Notes: a model not told the origin generated them from the letters alone. A DNA stretch of 64,000 nt from Caldalkalibacillus uzonensis (GCF_030814135.1 NZ_JAUSUQ010000001.1:62001-126000), one strand, 5' to 3'. Numbered from the stretch's first letter, positions 46,920 to 55,737 are shown. Translations and numbers: made by a program.

Positions 46920-48818
46920 ATGTCAACACATGCCGTAGGCCAGAGTCAGGTCTCCACGGCGGGACCAAAAACTGGCTTTGGAAGTGTTATATGGGATTGG
47001 CTGACGACTGTTGATCACAAGAAAATCGGCATTATGTACTTCTCTGCAGGCTTTTTCTTCTTTTTACTTGGTGGAATTGAGGCCATGTTGATTCGCCTGC
47101 AGCTCATGTACCCTGAAAATACATTGATCAGTGGTTCCACCTTTAATGAGTTGTTAACCATGCATGGGACAACGATGATTTTTCTGGCTGCCATGCCACT
47201 CTTGTTCGGTTTAATGAACGTGATTGTTCCTTTGCAAATTGGGGCCAGAGACGTGGCTTTTCCCTTCATGAATGCTTTGGGTTTCTGGCTGTTTCTGTTT
47301 GGAGGCATTCTGTTGAACCTGAGCTGGTTCATGGGTGGCGCACCTGATGCCGGCTGGACAGCTTATGTGCCGTTGTCCAGTCAATATAGCGGTTCTGGTC
47401 TTGACTTTTATGTACTTGGTTTACAGATTTCCGGTGCAGGGACATTAATCAGCGGGATTAACTTTTTGGTGACCATATTAAATATGCGGGCACCTGGCAT
47501 GACCCTGATGCGCATGCCCATGTTCACTTGGACAACTTTTATTGCTTCTGCCCTCATTTTGTTTGCTTTTCCTGCTTTGACTGCAGGACTGTTCTTGCTG
47601 ATGTTCGAACGTATTTTTGATGGCCAGTTTTTTAACGTTTCCGGCGGAGGAAACGTGATCATCTGGCAGCATCTGTTCTGGATTTTCGGACACCCCGAAG
47701 TATACATCTTGGTATTGCCTGCATTCGGGATTATTTCTGAGGTGATCAGCACCTTCTCCAAAAAGCGACTGTTCGGTTATACCTCGATGGTGTTTGCCAC
47801 CATTTTGATTGGCTTTATTGGTTTTATGGTCTGGGCTCACCATATGTTCACTGTCGGTATGGGTCCTGTAGCTAATGCTCTGTTTGCTGTGGCAACTATG
47901 GCCATAGCGGTGCCAACTGGGATTAAGATCTTCAACTGGCTTCTCACCATGTGGGGCGGCCGGATTCAGATGACAACGGCCATGCTGTTCTGTCTCGGTT
48001 TTCTGCCGACGTTTGTCATTGGCGGTGTAACCGGTGTTATGCTGGCTACAGCTCCTGCTAACTACCAGTATCATGATACTTATTTTGTTGTTGCTCACTT
48101 CCACTATGTTATTATCGGCGGGGTTGTATTTGGTCTGTTTGCCGGTATTTTCTACTGGTGGCCGAAAATGTTTAACAGAAAGTTAAACGAAACGCTAGGA
48201 AAATGGATGTTTTGGCTGTTCCTGATTGGCTTCCATCTGACCTTCTTTATTCAACACTTCCTGGGATTACAGGGCATGCCCAGACGCGTATTTACCTATC
48301 TGGAAGGTTTGGGACTGGAAACTGGAAACTTTATCAGTACAATTGGTGCTATCTTCATGGCAGTGGCAACCATCCTGTTCTTGGTCAATGTTATTTATAC
48401 TCAGCTTCGGGCTGATCTGGCTGAAGATGACCCATGGGACGGACGTACATTGGAATGGGCCACAAAAACACCGATTCCGGAATATAATTTTGCCCAAACC
48501 CCTAAAGTACGCGGCTTGGACCCGCTGTTTGTAGAGAAAACGGAAGGTAACGGCAAGATTATACCTGCCGAACCTTTAGGTTCTATTCATATGCCTAACC
48601 AGTCAATACTACCATTGATTATGTCCATTGGACTGTTCATTGCCGGACTGGGCTTTTGCTTGCATTCTTTCTATGAGTCCAATGTTATTCCGTTCACCAT
48701 TGCAGGTGCCGGAATCGCCAGTACACTGTTCTGTATGTTATTACGCTCTGTCATTGAAGATCACGGCCATCACATCGAACCGCATGATGACGGCATGGAT
48801 AAGGGGGTTGGGGCATAA
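46920..48818 (+). CDS. ctaD: Cytochrome c oxidase subunit I
   Basis: The catalytic haem-copper subunit, 632 residues with about 14 hydrophobic segments. HPEVY at 258-262 holds the CuB histidine and the cross-linked tyrosine, and Glu260 marks an A1-type proton channel. HDTYFVVAHFHYVI carries later haem ligands. AAGGGGGT precedes the ATG by eight bases. Its stop codon overlaps the ctaE start by one base. A long cytoplasmic loop and C-terminal tail are as in other Bacillus caa3 enzymes. Confidence 0.96.
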   Translation: MSTHAVGQSQVSTAGPKTGFGSVIWDWLTTVDHKKIGIMYFSAGFFFFLLGGIEAMLIRLQLMYPENTLISGSTFNELLTMHGTTMIFLAAMPLLFGLMNVIVPLQIGARDVAFPFMNALGFWLFLFGGILLNLSWFMGGAPDAGWTAYVPLSSQYSGSGLDFYVLGLQISGAGTLISGINFLVTILNMRAPGMTLMRMPMFTWTTFIASALILFAFPALTAGLFLLMFERIFDGQFFNVSGGGNVIIWQHLFWIFGHPEVYILVLPAFGIISEVISTFSKKRLFGYTSMVFATILIGFIGFMVWAHHMFTVGMGPVANALFAVATMAIAVPTGIKIFNWLLTMWGGRIQMTTAMLFCLGFLPTFVIGGVTGVMLATAPANYQYHDTYFVVAHFHYVIIGGVVFGLFAGIFYWWPKMFNRKLNETLGKWMFWLFLIGFHLTFFIQHFLGLQGMPRRVFTYLEGLGLETGNFISTIGAIFMAVATILFLVNVIYTQLRADLAEDDPWDGRTLEWATKTPIPEYNFAQTPKVRGLDPLFVEKTEGNGKIIPAEPLGSIHMPNQSILPLIMSIGLFIAGLGFCLHSFYESNVIPFTIAGAGIASTLFCMLLRSVIEDHGHHIEPHDDGMDKGVGA

Positions 48819-49432
48819 TGGCAATGAAACATGCTGATACACTTCCTGCCCATCCTGAAAAAGCGACGTTGGAAGGTAAAAATAAACTTCTTGGCTTCTG
48901 GTTTTTTATCGGCAGTGACGTTGTTTTATTTGCTTCACTGTTCGGTACCTATCTGGGCCTCAAAGGTTCAACCCAGGGAGGCCCTGGGCCTAAGGATCTT
49001 TTCCACCTGGAATATGTGGCCCTGATGACATTCATTCTGTTGGTCAGCAGCATGACCAGTGTGCTGGGCATCAAAGCCATGCAGCGCAATGACTTTGCCA
49101 GAATGCAGCTGTGGTTCTGGATTACCATTCTGTTGGGATTGGCCTTCCTTGGATTGGAAATTAATGAGTTTTATCAATTTGTAGTTCATGAGGATTTCGG
49201 GTATACTACGAGTGCTTTTGCTTCTGCTTTCTACACCCTCCTTGGGTTCCACGGGGCTCACGTCACCTTTGGGGTGCTGTGGATCGCCACACTGTTGATC
49301 CGCTCCCGTACTCAAGGAATTAATACCTACACGGCTCCTAAATTTTATGTAGCCAGTCTGTATTGGCACTTTGTAGACGTGGTGTGGGTGTTCGTCTTTA
49401 CCCTGGTTTACCTCATGGGAAAGGTGGGTTAA
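48818..49432 (+). CDS. ctaE: Cytochrome c oxidase subunit III
   Basis: Membrane subunit that stabilises the oxidase core, 204 residues with five predicted hydrophobic helices. Family segments include LGFWFFIGSDVVLFASLFG and LGFHGAHVTFGVLW, and the C-terminal SLYWHFVDVVWVFVF is characteristic. It starts on the last base of the ctaD stop region and ends five bases before ctaF, so translation is probably coupled. Confidence 0.95.
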   Translation: MAMKHADTLPAHPEKATLEGKNKLLGFWFFIGSDVVLFASLFGTYLGLKGSTQGGPGPKDLFHLEYVALMTFILLVSSMTSVLGIKAMQRNDFARMQLWFWITILLGLAFLGLEINEFYQFVVHEDFGYTTSAFASAFYTLLGFHGAHVTFGVLWIATLLIRSRTQGINTYTAPKFYVASLYWHFVDVVWVFVFTLVYLMGKVG

Positions 49433-49436
49433 GCTG

Positions 49437-49778
49437 ATGGCCAATGTTAATAATACCTCACCCGGGCGGCATACGGTTGATGAAACCATTAGAGACAAGC
49501 AGGCTGAAAAGAAAGATACCATTCAGCTCTATGTTTCATTCGCCTTAATGATCGTACTAACGGCGATGGCATTTGTGGCAGTAGCCAGTGAGCAAATTCC
49601 GGCTGGTTTTGCCATTCCCTTTATTTTGCTGCTGGCTTGTATACAGTTCATTTTGCAACTGTTCATTTTCATGCATCTGAATGAAAAAGGAAGCGAATAC
49701 CCCATTTTGTTTATATTTAGCGGCGTTTTTGTGGCTATTTTGACCATTGCTTCCCTGATGCTGCTCATTTGGTGGTAA
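49437..49778 (+). CDS. ctaF: Cytochrome c oxidase subunit IV
   Basis: A small hydrophobic subunit of 113 residues with three membrane segments after a charged N-terminus. IQFILQLFIFMHLNEKGSEYP is the family hallmark of bacterial subunit IV. It follows ctaE by four bases. A large inverted repeat lies between it and ctaG. Confidence 0.93.
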   Translation: MANVNNTSPGRHTVDETIRDKQAEKKDTIQLYVSFALMIVLTAMAFVAVASEQIPAGFAIPFILLLACIQFILQLFIFMHLNEKGSEYPILFIFSGVFVAILTIASLMLLIWW

Positions 49779-49802
49779 AATCCATCAATACTGGATAACG
49801 TT

Positions 49803-49875
49803 AAGCCCCTGGCATGTTCTTTATTCATGACAATTCCTTGTCATAGCTTGCAAAGGACATGCAGGGGTTTTAAAA
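49803..49875 (+). terminator. Large branched inverted repeat between ctaF and ctaG
   Basis: The outer arms at 49803-49822 and 49852-49871 pair over about 18 bases with one bulge and one wobble pair. An inner hairpin, ATGACAA-TTCC-TTGTCAT, fills 49827-49844. The 3' arm runs into TTTTAAAA. It could end most ctaCDEF transcripts or act as a processing or stability element that lowers ctaG levels. Confidence 0.65.
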
Positions 49876-49982
49876 TATGGTTGAGCAGATATCCTGTTTA
49901 AGGGATGAATGGTGTACTCACCCAGGATTAAGAATTTTTTTCAAAAATGCTTTGGCGAGGCTGGAGAAAGGAGATCTCGGCC

Positions 49983-50900
49983 ATGACTTTGCAAAATGTG
50001 CTGAACAACTACAGCTTTGTTGAGCTGTGGCGTCCGGATATATTGGCTATGGTTCTGCTGGCAGCGACCCTTTATATCTTACTGACGGGTCCGTTAAGAA
50101 AACGCCTGCCTTATTTCACACAACCCGTATCCTGGGGTAAAAAATCCATGTTTCTCTCTGGGCTGCTTATTTTGTACTTTGTTCACGGGACACCAGTGAA
50201 TGTTTTGGGTTATTACTATCTATTCAGTGCCCATATGCTGCAGATGGCTGTCAGCTATATGATCGCGGCCCCTTTGCTAATGATCGGTATTCCGCAGTGG
50301 GGATGGAATGCCTTGTTGAGTGTTCGGGCTGTAAAAAACGTATTTGCTTGTATGACCCATCCTGTTGTGGCAGTGATTAACTTTAATGCTTTTCTGTCTT
50401 TTTACCACGTGCCTTTCGTGTTTGACACAGTGATGCAAAACCACTGGCTGCATGTCGTTTATCATACTTTTCTCTTTGTGGCAGCCTGTTTCATGTGGTG
50501 GCCGATTATCACTCCTCTGCCGGGTGAAAAGCAGTTGAGCTTTTTGCGCAAATTTGGCTACATTATTACAGGAAGTGTTTTGATTACTCCTGTCTGTGCA
50601 CTGGTTATTTTTGCCCAAGGTATTCTGTATACCACCTATATTGATACACCCCAAATATTTGCTCCACTGCCTGTCCTGGATGACCAGCAAATGGGGGGCG
50701 TGATCATGAAACTGGTGCAGGAAGGTGCGTTTGCCACAGCCTTAATCATTATCTTCTTCCAGTGGGTGAGAAATGAACGCAGCAGACGGGATATTGATCC
50801 GGTCAGTGAAGCGGACTTGGCTTATCTGAACACCAACCGCGAACCTGAACACCAGCCTCAAGTACTGATCAGAGAACCCTCTACAGAGCGGGGAAATTAA
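49983..50900 (+). CDS. ctaG: caa3 oxidase assembly factor CtaG
   Basis: A polytopic membrane protein of 305 residues with about seven hydrophobic helices. It is needed for caa3 oxidase activity in B. subtilis and is thought to deliver copper to CuB. Histidine-rich membrane segments such as FSAHMLQMAVSYMIAAP and LHVVYHTFLFVAACFMWWP are visible. ATG at 49983 follows GAAAGGAGA by nine bases; the frame extends 12 codons further. It is unrelated to the mitochondrial Cox11-type protein also called CtaG. Confidence 0.93.
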   Translation: MTLQNVLNNYSFVELWRPDILAMVLLAATLYILLTGPLRKRLPYFTQPVSWGKKSMFLSGLLILYFVHGTPVNVLGYYYLFSAHMLQMAVSYMIAAPLLMIGIPQWGWNALLSVRAVKNVFACMTHPVVAVINFNAFLSFYHVPFVFDTVMQNHWLHVVYHTFLFVAACFMWWPIITPLPGEKQLSFLRKFGYIITGSVLITPVCALVIFAQGILYTTYIDTPQIFAPLPVLDDQQMGGVIMKLVQEGAFATALIIIFFQWVRNERSRRDIDPVSEADLAYLNTNREPEHQPQVLIREPSTERGN

Positions 50901-50972
50901 GGATTAAACGTGTCGGGAAAGCAGTGCTACTTGTTGAGCACAGCTTTATTATCATCTTAATTTGGGGAAGGG

Positions 50973-51437
50973 ATGGCAATGGCTTATATTTTGCCCTTGT
51001 TAAGCACCTCGATGATTGTGCTGAGTGCCATACTTGTGGCTATCGGCTGGGCTTTGATCCGCCGGGGAGAGACGAAACGTCATATCCAGGTGATGGGCCT
51101 AGCTTCGCTGTTTGCTGTTTTGTTTTTTGTCATTTATATGTCCAGAACGGTGCTTGTAGGTAATACCGCTTTTGGCGGCCCCGATCACGTGGCACCCTTC
51201 TATCACATCTTTTTGCTATTTCATATTGTATTGGCCACAGTGGCCGCTGTATTGGGACTGTTGACACTGTATTACGGCTTTAAAAAACAGTTTGGCAAAC
51301 ATAAACGGATTGGTCCCGTGACATCGGTGATTTGGTTTTCCACAGCTGTAACTGGTGTGGCTGTGTATCTGTTACTTTATGTTATTTATCCGCCCGGTGA
51401 GACAACAAATATGTTTCGGGCCATTATTGGTGGATAA
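50973..51437 (+). CDS. ctaM: DUF420 membrane protein CtaM
   Basis: A 154-residue protein with four membrane helices of the DUF420 (YozB/CtaM) family. CtaM is required for oxidase function in Staphylococcus aureus. Conserved histidines in PDHVAPFYHIFLLFHIVLAT could bind haem or copper; this is an inference. GGGGAAGGG precedes the ATG. It ends the oxidase block and is followed directly by a terminator. Confidence 0.87.
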   Translation: MAMAYILPLLSTSMIVLSAILVAIGWALIRRGETKRHIQVMGLASLFAVLFFVIYMSRTVLVGNTAFGGPDHVAPFYHIFLLFHIVLATVAAVLGLLTLYYGFKKQFGKHKRIGPVTSVIWFSTAVTGVAVYLLLYVIYPPGETTNMFRAIIGG

Positions 51438-51464
51438 GGAGACTGTCAGTCAGTCTCCTTTTAT
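51436..51464 (+). terminator. Intrinsic terminator after ctaM
   Basis: AAGGAGACT / AGTCTCCTT with a seven-base loop is followed by TTTTAT. The first bases overlap the ctaM stop. Confidence 0.75.
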
Positions 51465-51500
51465 ATTTCTATGTGTTGCTAAAATAGCCAAACTGTTCGT

Positions 51501-51529
51501 TTGCTCATCATCTTAAATTCCGTTATAAT
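51501..51529 (+). promoter_or_regulatory. SigA promoter for miaB
   Basis: TTGCTC and a perfect TATAAT are 17 bases apart, about 50 bases before the miaB ATG. Confidence 0.65.
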
Positions 51530-51581
51530 AACTATGTTAAAATACAATGCAATTGCATCCTTGTTACAGGAGTTGATATAG

Positions 51582-53111
51582 ATGGCAAAAGACTACAGCA
51601 AATACTTTGATTCATTTAGGGTGATTTCTGAAGAGAATAACCGTAAACGGATTCGCATAAAAGGACGTCAGGTGACCATTTACTCGGAGCCGGACTTTAA
51701 AGAAGGGCGCCGGCGGGGTAAAGAAGATATTAAAGTATTTGAAGCAGAGATCCCTGAAGACATGCTCAGCATTGGCAAGGGCAAAAAGTATCTGCTGGTC
51801 ACCTACGGCTGTCAGATGAACGTGCATGACAGTGAGCATATTGCTGGATTGCTGGAAAGTATGGGCTATACCCCTACGGAAGAGGAAACAGAGGCGGATG
51901 TGATCCTGTATAATACCTGTGCCATTCGCGAAAACGCTGAGGATAAAGTGTTCGGGGAACTGGGCCGCCTGAAACGTTTGAAAACGGAAAAGCCGGAGCT
52001 GATCATCGGAGTATGCGGCTGTATGTCCCAGGAGGAAGCGGTGGTCAATAAGATTTTGCGCAGTTACCACCATGTGGATCTGATTTTCGGCACACACAAC
52101 ATTCACCGTTTGCCAGTACTTTTGCGTGATGCCATCCTCTCCAAGGAGATGGTGATCGAAGTATGGTCCAAAGAGGGAGATATCATTGAGAATCTTCCTC
52201 AGAAGCGGGAGGGAGGCATTAAAGCTTGGGTCAATATCATGTACGGGTGTGACAAGTTTTGCACCTATTGCATTGTCCCCTTTACCCGAGGTAAAGAGCG
52301 CAGCCGCCGGCCGGAAGATGTGCTGGCTGAGGTGCGTGAGCTGGCACGCCAAGGTTATCAGGAGATTACCGTTTTGGGCCAAAATGTGAATGCCTATGGG
52401 AAAGATTTTACCGACAGGCGCTACCGTTTGGCCGATCTGTTTGAGGATATCCGCAAGATTGATATCCCCCGAGTGCGTTTCACCACCAGTCACCCGTGGG
52501 ACTTTGACGATGAGCTGATTGAAGTATTGGCCAAAGGCGGCAATCTGGTTGAGCATATTCATCTTCCAGTTCAATCCGGCAACAATGATGTGCTTAAACT
52601 GATGGGACGCAAATATACGCGGGAAGAGTATCTGGAACTGGTGCGGAAAATCAAAGCTGCCATTCCAAACGTTTCCCTGACCACCGATATTATCGTCGGC
52701 TTTCCTAATGAAACAGAAGCACAGTTTGAGGACACCTTGTCCCTTGTTAAAGAGGTAGAATTTGATTCTGCGTTTACCTTTATCTATTCACCACGCCATG
52801 GTACCCCGGCTGCTCAATTGGAGGACAATGTCCCGGAAGAGGTCAAAAAAGAGCGGCTGTACCGGCTCAATGCCCTGCAAAACGAAATCAGCCGCCGCAA
52901 AAACGAGGCCCTGCGGGGCCATGTGGTGGAAGTATTGGTGGAAGGCGAAAGCAAAAATAATCCTGACATTTTGGCCGGGAGAACACGCACCAATAAGCTG
53001 GTCAACTTTAAGGGATCTAAAGATTCTATTGGCAAGCTTGTTTATGTTAAAATCACTGAGCCTCAAACATGGACATTAAAAGGTGAGCAGGTTCAGCCAG
53101 TGGAGGTATGA
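51582..53111 (+). CDS. miaB: tRNA methylthiotransferase MiaB
   Basis: A radical-SAM enzyme that adds a methylthio group to isopentenyl-A37 of tRNA. Its substrate is made by MiaA, encoded about 8 kb downstream. The 509 residues carry the auxiliary cluster cysteines Cys77, Cys113 and Cys147, the radical-SAM CxxxCxxC at Cys223, Cys227 and Cys230, and a C-terminal TRAM domain. An N-terminal extension of about 60 residues is usual in Bacillales. Its stop lies inside the ribosome-site region of ricA. Confidence 0.96.
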   Translation: MAKDYSKYFDSFRVISEENNRKRIRIKGRQVTIYSEPDFKEGRRRGKEDIKVFEAEIPEDMLSIGKGKKYLLVTYGCQMNVHDSEHIAGLLESMGYTPTEEETEADVILYNTCAIRENAEDKVFGELGRLKRLKTEKPELIIGVCGCMSQEEAVVNKILRSYHHVDLIFGTHNIHRLPVLLRDAILSKEMVIEVWSKEGDIIENLPQKREGGIKAWVNIMYGCDKFCTYCIVPFTRGKERSRRPEDVLAEVRELARQGYQEITVLGQNVNAYGKDFTDRRYRLADLFEDIRKIDIPRVRFTTSHPWDFDDELIEVLAKGGNLVEHIHLPVQSGNNDVLKLMGRKYTREEYLELVRKIKAAIPNVSLTTDIIVGFPNETEAQFEDTLSLVKEVEFDSAFTFIYSPRHGTPAAQLEDNVPEEVKKERLYRLNALQNEISRRKNEALRGHVVEVLVEGESKNNPDILAGRTRTNKLVNFKGSKDSIGKLVYVKITEPQTWTLKGEQVQPVEV

Positions 53112-53115
53112 AGCC

Positions 53116-53550
53116 ATGACAAACACTGAAATTGTCACCCGCAAAGAAATTATTCGACAAGCAGAAAAGCTAGCAACACTGATTGCCCAATCTGCAGAAG
53201 TGGATTTCTTTAAGCGTGCTGAGCAACAAATTAAAAAAAATGACAAAGTCCAGCAGTTAATTGCGGAAATCAAGCGCTTGCAAAAGCATGCTGTTCACTA
53301 TGAACATTATGAAAAAAGTAAGGCTTTGGAAGAAACGGAAGCTAAATTGGAGAAACTGCACGAAGAGCTGGATCAGATCCCCGTCGTGCAAGAGTTTAAG
53401 CAGTCGCAGAAAGATGTGAATGATCTCTTGCAGCTGGTGACCAATGTCATTTCTAATACCGTAACCGATAAAATTATTGAATCGACTGGCGGTGACGTGC
53501 TCAAAGGCGAGACAGGGGGCGGGCCCAATCTCTCCTGTCCGCTTCGCTAA
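53116..53550 (+). CDS. ricA: RicA (YmcA), regulator of RNase Y and development
   Basis: A helical protein of 144 residues that with RicF and RicT forms an Fe-S complex acting on RNase Y-dependent mRNA maturation, competence, biofilm and sporulation in B. subtilis. It matches through VDFFKRAEQQIKKNDKVQQL and DLLQLVTNVISN, and ends in a single-cysteine tail (SCPLR). ATG at 53116 follows GTGGAGGT by eight bases, directly after the miaB stop; the longer frame overlaps miaB without a site. Confidence 0.92.
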   Translation: MTNTEIVTRKEIIRQAEKLATLIAQSAEVDFFKRAEQQIKKNDKVQQLIAEIKRLQKHAVHYEHYEKSKALEETEAKLEKLHEELDQIPVVQEFKQSQKDVNDLLQLVTNVISNTVTDKIIESTGGDVLKGETGGGPNLSCPLR

Positions 53551-53614
53551 GTCCTGACAGGAAACTCTTCTTTGCAGCCATATAGCCGATGACATCAAAT
53601 ACCTCATGGAAAGT

Positions 53615-53652
53615 GCACCGGATTTCGCAACGAAATTCGGTGCCTTTTTTTG
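53615..53652 (+). terminator. Intrinsic terminator after ricA
   Basis: A 13-base stem, GCACCGGATTTCG / CGAAATTCGGTGC with one wobble pair and a CAA loop, is followed by CTTTTTTTG. Confidence 0.88.
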
Positions 53653-53681
53653 CACCATAGACGATTGTCATGCATACAATT
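53653..53681 (+). promoter_or_regulatory. SigK/SigE-like promoter of cotE
   Basis: CACC, 16 bases, then CATACAATT fits SigK (ACc-N16-CATAnnnTA) with one mismatch. The -10 also matches the SigE box CATACAnT. B. subtilis cotE is transcribed by both mother-cell factors. The start would fall near 53688, about 27 bases before the ATG. Confidence 0.6.
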
Positions 53682-53714
53682 AACTGAACGCGATGTATGG
53701 AGGAGGTAGCGTTA

Positions 53715-54278
53715 ATGTCTCAAACAGAAAAAGATATTCAATGCCGTGAGATTGTCACCAAAGCTGTTTGTGGTAGAGGTCGCAAATTTACTCAAGCTAC
53801 TCACACCATTACTCCATCTCACTCTCCCACCAACATCCTGGGATGTTGGATTATTAATCATAACTATACAGCTACCAAAGAGGGAGACACAGTTGAAGTA
53901 AGTGGTTCTTATGACATTAACATTTGGTACTCATACAACAACAACACACAAACACAAGTGGCAACAGAAACAGTCAGTTATGCAGACCAGGTTCCGTTAA
54001 CCATGATGGATAAAAACTATCTGGATAACGGACTGCAGGTCGATGCCAGAGCGACTCAGCAACCAACAGCTTGTGAGGCGACAATTTCTAACTCTGGCCA
54101 TTCTGTACTTGTTCAAGTGGAACGTGAGTTTTTAGTGGAAGTGATCGGTGAAACCAAGGTGTGTGTCATGGTATGCCCCGGTGGTTGTGACGGATTGGAT
54201 GACAAGGAATTTACCTTTGACGACGATCAGGACTTTGAAGAATTAGATCCTGATATCGTCATCGACGAGTTGGATTAA
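53715..54278 (+). CDS. cotE: Outer spore coat morphogenetic protein CotE
   Basis: The scaffold on which the outer spore coat assembles, located at the mother-cell side of the forespore. The 187 residues match CotE along their length (REIVTKAVCGRGRKFTQATH, ILGCWIINHNY, GSYDINIWYSYNNNT, REFLVEVIGETKVCV) and end in an acidic tail (EELDPDIVIDELD). It carries more cysteines than B. subtilis CotE, for example CVMVCPGGCDG near 150. ATG at 53715 follows GGAGGAGGT by seven bases. Confidence 0.95.
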   Translation: MSQTEKDIQCREIVTKAVCGRGRKFTQATHTITPSHSPTNILGCWIINHNYTATKEGDTVEVSGSYDINIWYSYNNNTQTQVATETVSYADQVPLTMMDKNYLDNGLQVDARATQQPTACEATISNSGHSVLVQVEREFLVEVIGETKVCVMVCPGGCDGLDDKEFTFDDDQDFEELDPDIVIDELD

Positions 54279-54299
54279 CGTAATAAACATTATGTTAAG

Positions 54300-54322
54300 T
54301 GGAGGGTTTATCCTCCATTTTT
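54300..54322 (+). terminator. Intrinsic terminator after cotE
   Basis: TGGAGG-GTTTAT-CCTCCA is followed by TTTTTC. It ends eight bases before the SigK-like boxes of the next gene, so the next gene probably has its own transcript. Confidence 0.75.
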
Positions 54323-54329
54323 CTTTCCT

Positions 54330-54358
54330 CACTTTTTCAATAGGGGGTGCATATTTTG
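54330..54358 (+). promoter_or_regulatory. SigK-like promoter of the amidoligase gene
   Basis: CACT at 54330-54333, 16 bases, then CATATTTTG at 54350-54358. It has the same -35 box, spacing and terminal TG as the dpaA promoter in this window. Start would be near 54365, about 43 bases before the ATG. Confidence 0.6.
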
Positions 54359-54407
54359 AAGGGTAGGAGGGTTGATCGACTTCTAAAGTAGAGGAGCTCG
54401 TCACTAT

Positions 54408-55727
54408 ATGAACGTCAGAGTGGAAGACCTATCCATTCCCAATGTCACTGTTGATCTTGATCAAGTCGATCGCTATACACCTGGAGCTTTTGAACTTCGT
54501 TTATATGTACCTCCTGCAACTGAAGCAGAAAAAGACCTGGAACAAAATCTTTTACACCTCAACGGCATTCCTGTTGCAAGGGATAAGAGTCACCGGCCAA
54601 AAAAGCTATTACGCTTTGCCATTTGCCAGTGGGAGTGTTTCGGTCTTTGGCAAACGGGCAAAGGGACAGAGGATAACAAACCACTGTTAAATACCCAATC
54701 CAAAGAACGATGGCGCTTTCGTTCCTTACCATTGAATACCTACACTCGGGATGTCAGGAAGGCCCGGCAGTTGGCTTTACGATGTCTATATGCTTTAGGG
54801 TACGACTTGGGGGTTGTCGATCTCGGTGTTTTCCCGATTAAACCCCGCTACCGTGTGTACCGCATTACCAACCATATTCCTGCCAGTTGTAAAGAAGCAT
54901 TAACCCGTTTGATTGACAAGCAAAGAAAAGAATTTGATCAGCATGCTGAACCTGTTGTGGGGGCCGATTTGGAGTTTATTTTAAGGCATCGTAACGGAAA
55001 GTACGTACTGGCTTCCAACTATTTACCCAAGCAGGGCAGAGTAGGTCACGATGCCATTTGGATTCCTGGTCAGCGCAACAAGCATCCCATAGCGGAGCTG
55101 AGACCCAAAGAAAGCGCTGATCCCCTGGAGCTGTTTAAAAACATTTATGTGTGCATGCGTTTGGCTGCCCGAAAAATCAACAATCCTGACATTCATTGGC
55201 TTGCGGGCGGAAAACCACTGAAAGGCTTTCCCATAGGGGGACATATCCATTTCAGCGGGGTTCCGCTCAATACGCGTCTGGTCCGTACTTTGGACAATTA
55301 TATTACCTTGCCTTTGTTTTTATTTGAAAGTACTACCTCCCTTTCCCGCCGTCCAAAGTATGGGTTTATAGGAGATGTACGTGAACAGTATCACGGGGGT
55401 TTTGAGTACCGCTCACCCCCCAGCTGGCTGGTACGTCCACGGGTGACTAAAGGGGTTGTCTGTCTGGCCAAAGTGCTGGCCAATGATTATCAAAATCTGG
55501 TTTGGATGCCCCTTAACAACCCCCAGGTGCAAATGGATTTTTACCATGGTGAACAGGACAAGTGCAGAGGGATTGTTGAGCAACTTTGGCAGGAACTCAT
55601 ACACCGTTGTCCTTCCTATGGGTCTTACCAAGAAGAACTGGATCAATTCTATCAACTGATTGAATCCAACTACCGCTGGGAAGAGTATCAGGATATTCGC
55701 AAAGCATGGCGGCTGTCTCCATCCTAG
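54408..55727 (+). CDS. Predicted COOH-NH2 ligase (amidoligase) beside cotE
   Basis: A 439-residue protein that appears to belong to the phage phiEco32-like amidoligase family (PF14395) of the glutamine synthetase / gamma-glutamylcysteine ligase fold. Ordered motifs fit that fold: GADLEF at 185-190, GHD at 213-215, AELRP at 229-233, GGHIHF at 277-282 and GFEYRSPPSWL at 331-341. These supply acidic, histidine and arginine residues for metal-ATP binding. The first 180 residues are a separate region with no motif I recognise. No signal peptide or membrane segment is seen. A mother-cell-type promoter and cotE upstream suggest it ligates an amine to carboxyl groups in spore-coat material. The substrate is unknown. 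Confidence 0.75.
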   Translation: MNVRVEDLSIPNVTVDLDQVDRYTPGAFELRLYVPPATEAEKDLEQNLLHLNGIPVARDKSHRPKKLLRFAICQWECFGLWQTGKGTEDNKPLLNTQSKERWRFRSLPLNTYTRDVRKARQLALRCLYALGYDLGVVDLGVFPIKPRYRVYRITNHIPASCKEALTRLIDKQRKEFDQHAEPVVGADLEFILRHRNGKYVLASNYLPKQGRVGHDAIWIPGQRNKHPIAELRPKESADPLELFKNIYVCMRLAARKINNPDIHWLAGGKPLKGFPIGGHIHFSGVPLNTRLVRTLDNYITLPLFLFESTTSLSRRPKYGFIGDVREQYHGGFEYRSPPSWLVRPRVTKGVVCLAKVLANDYQNLVWMPLNNPQVQMDFYHGEQDKCRGIVEQLWQELIHRCPSYGSYQEELDQFYQLIESNYRWEEYQDIRKAWRLSPS

Positions 55728-55737
55728 ACTGATCTAT

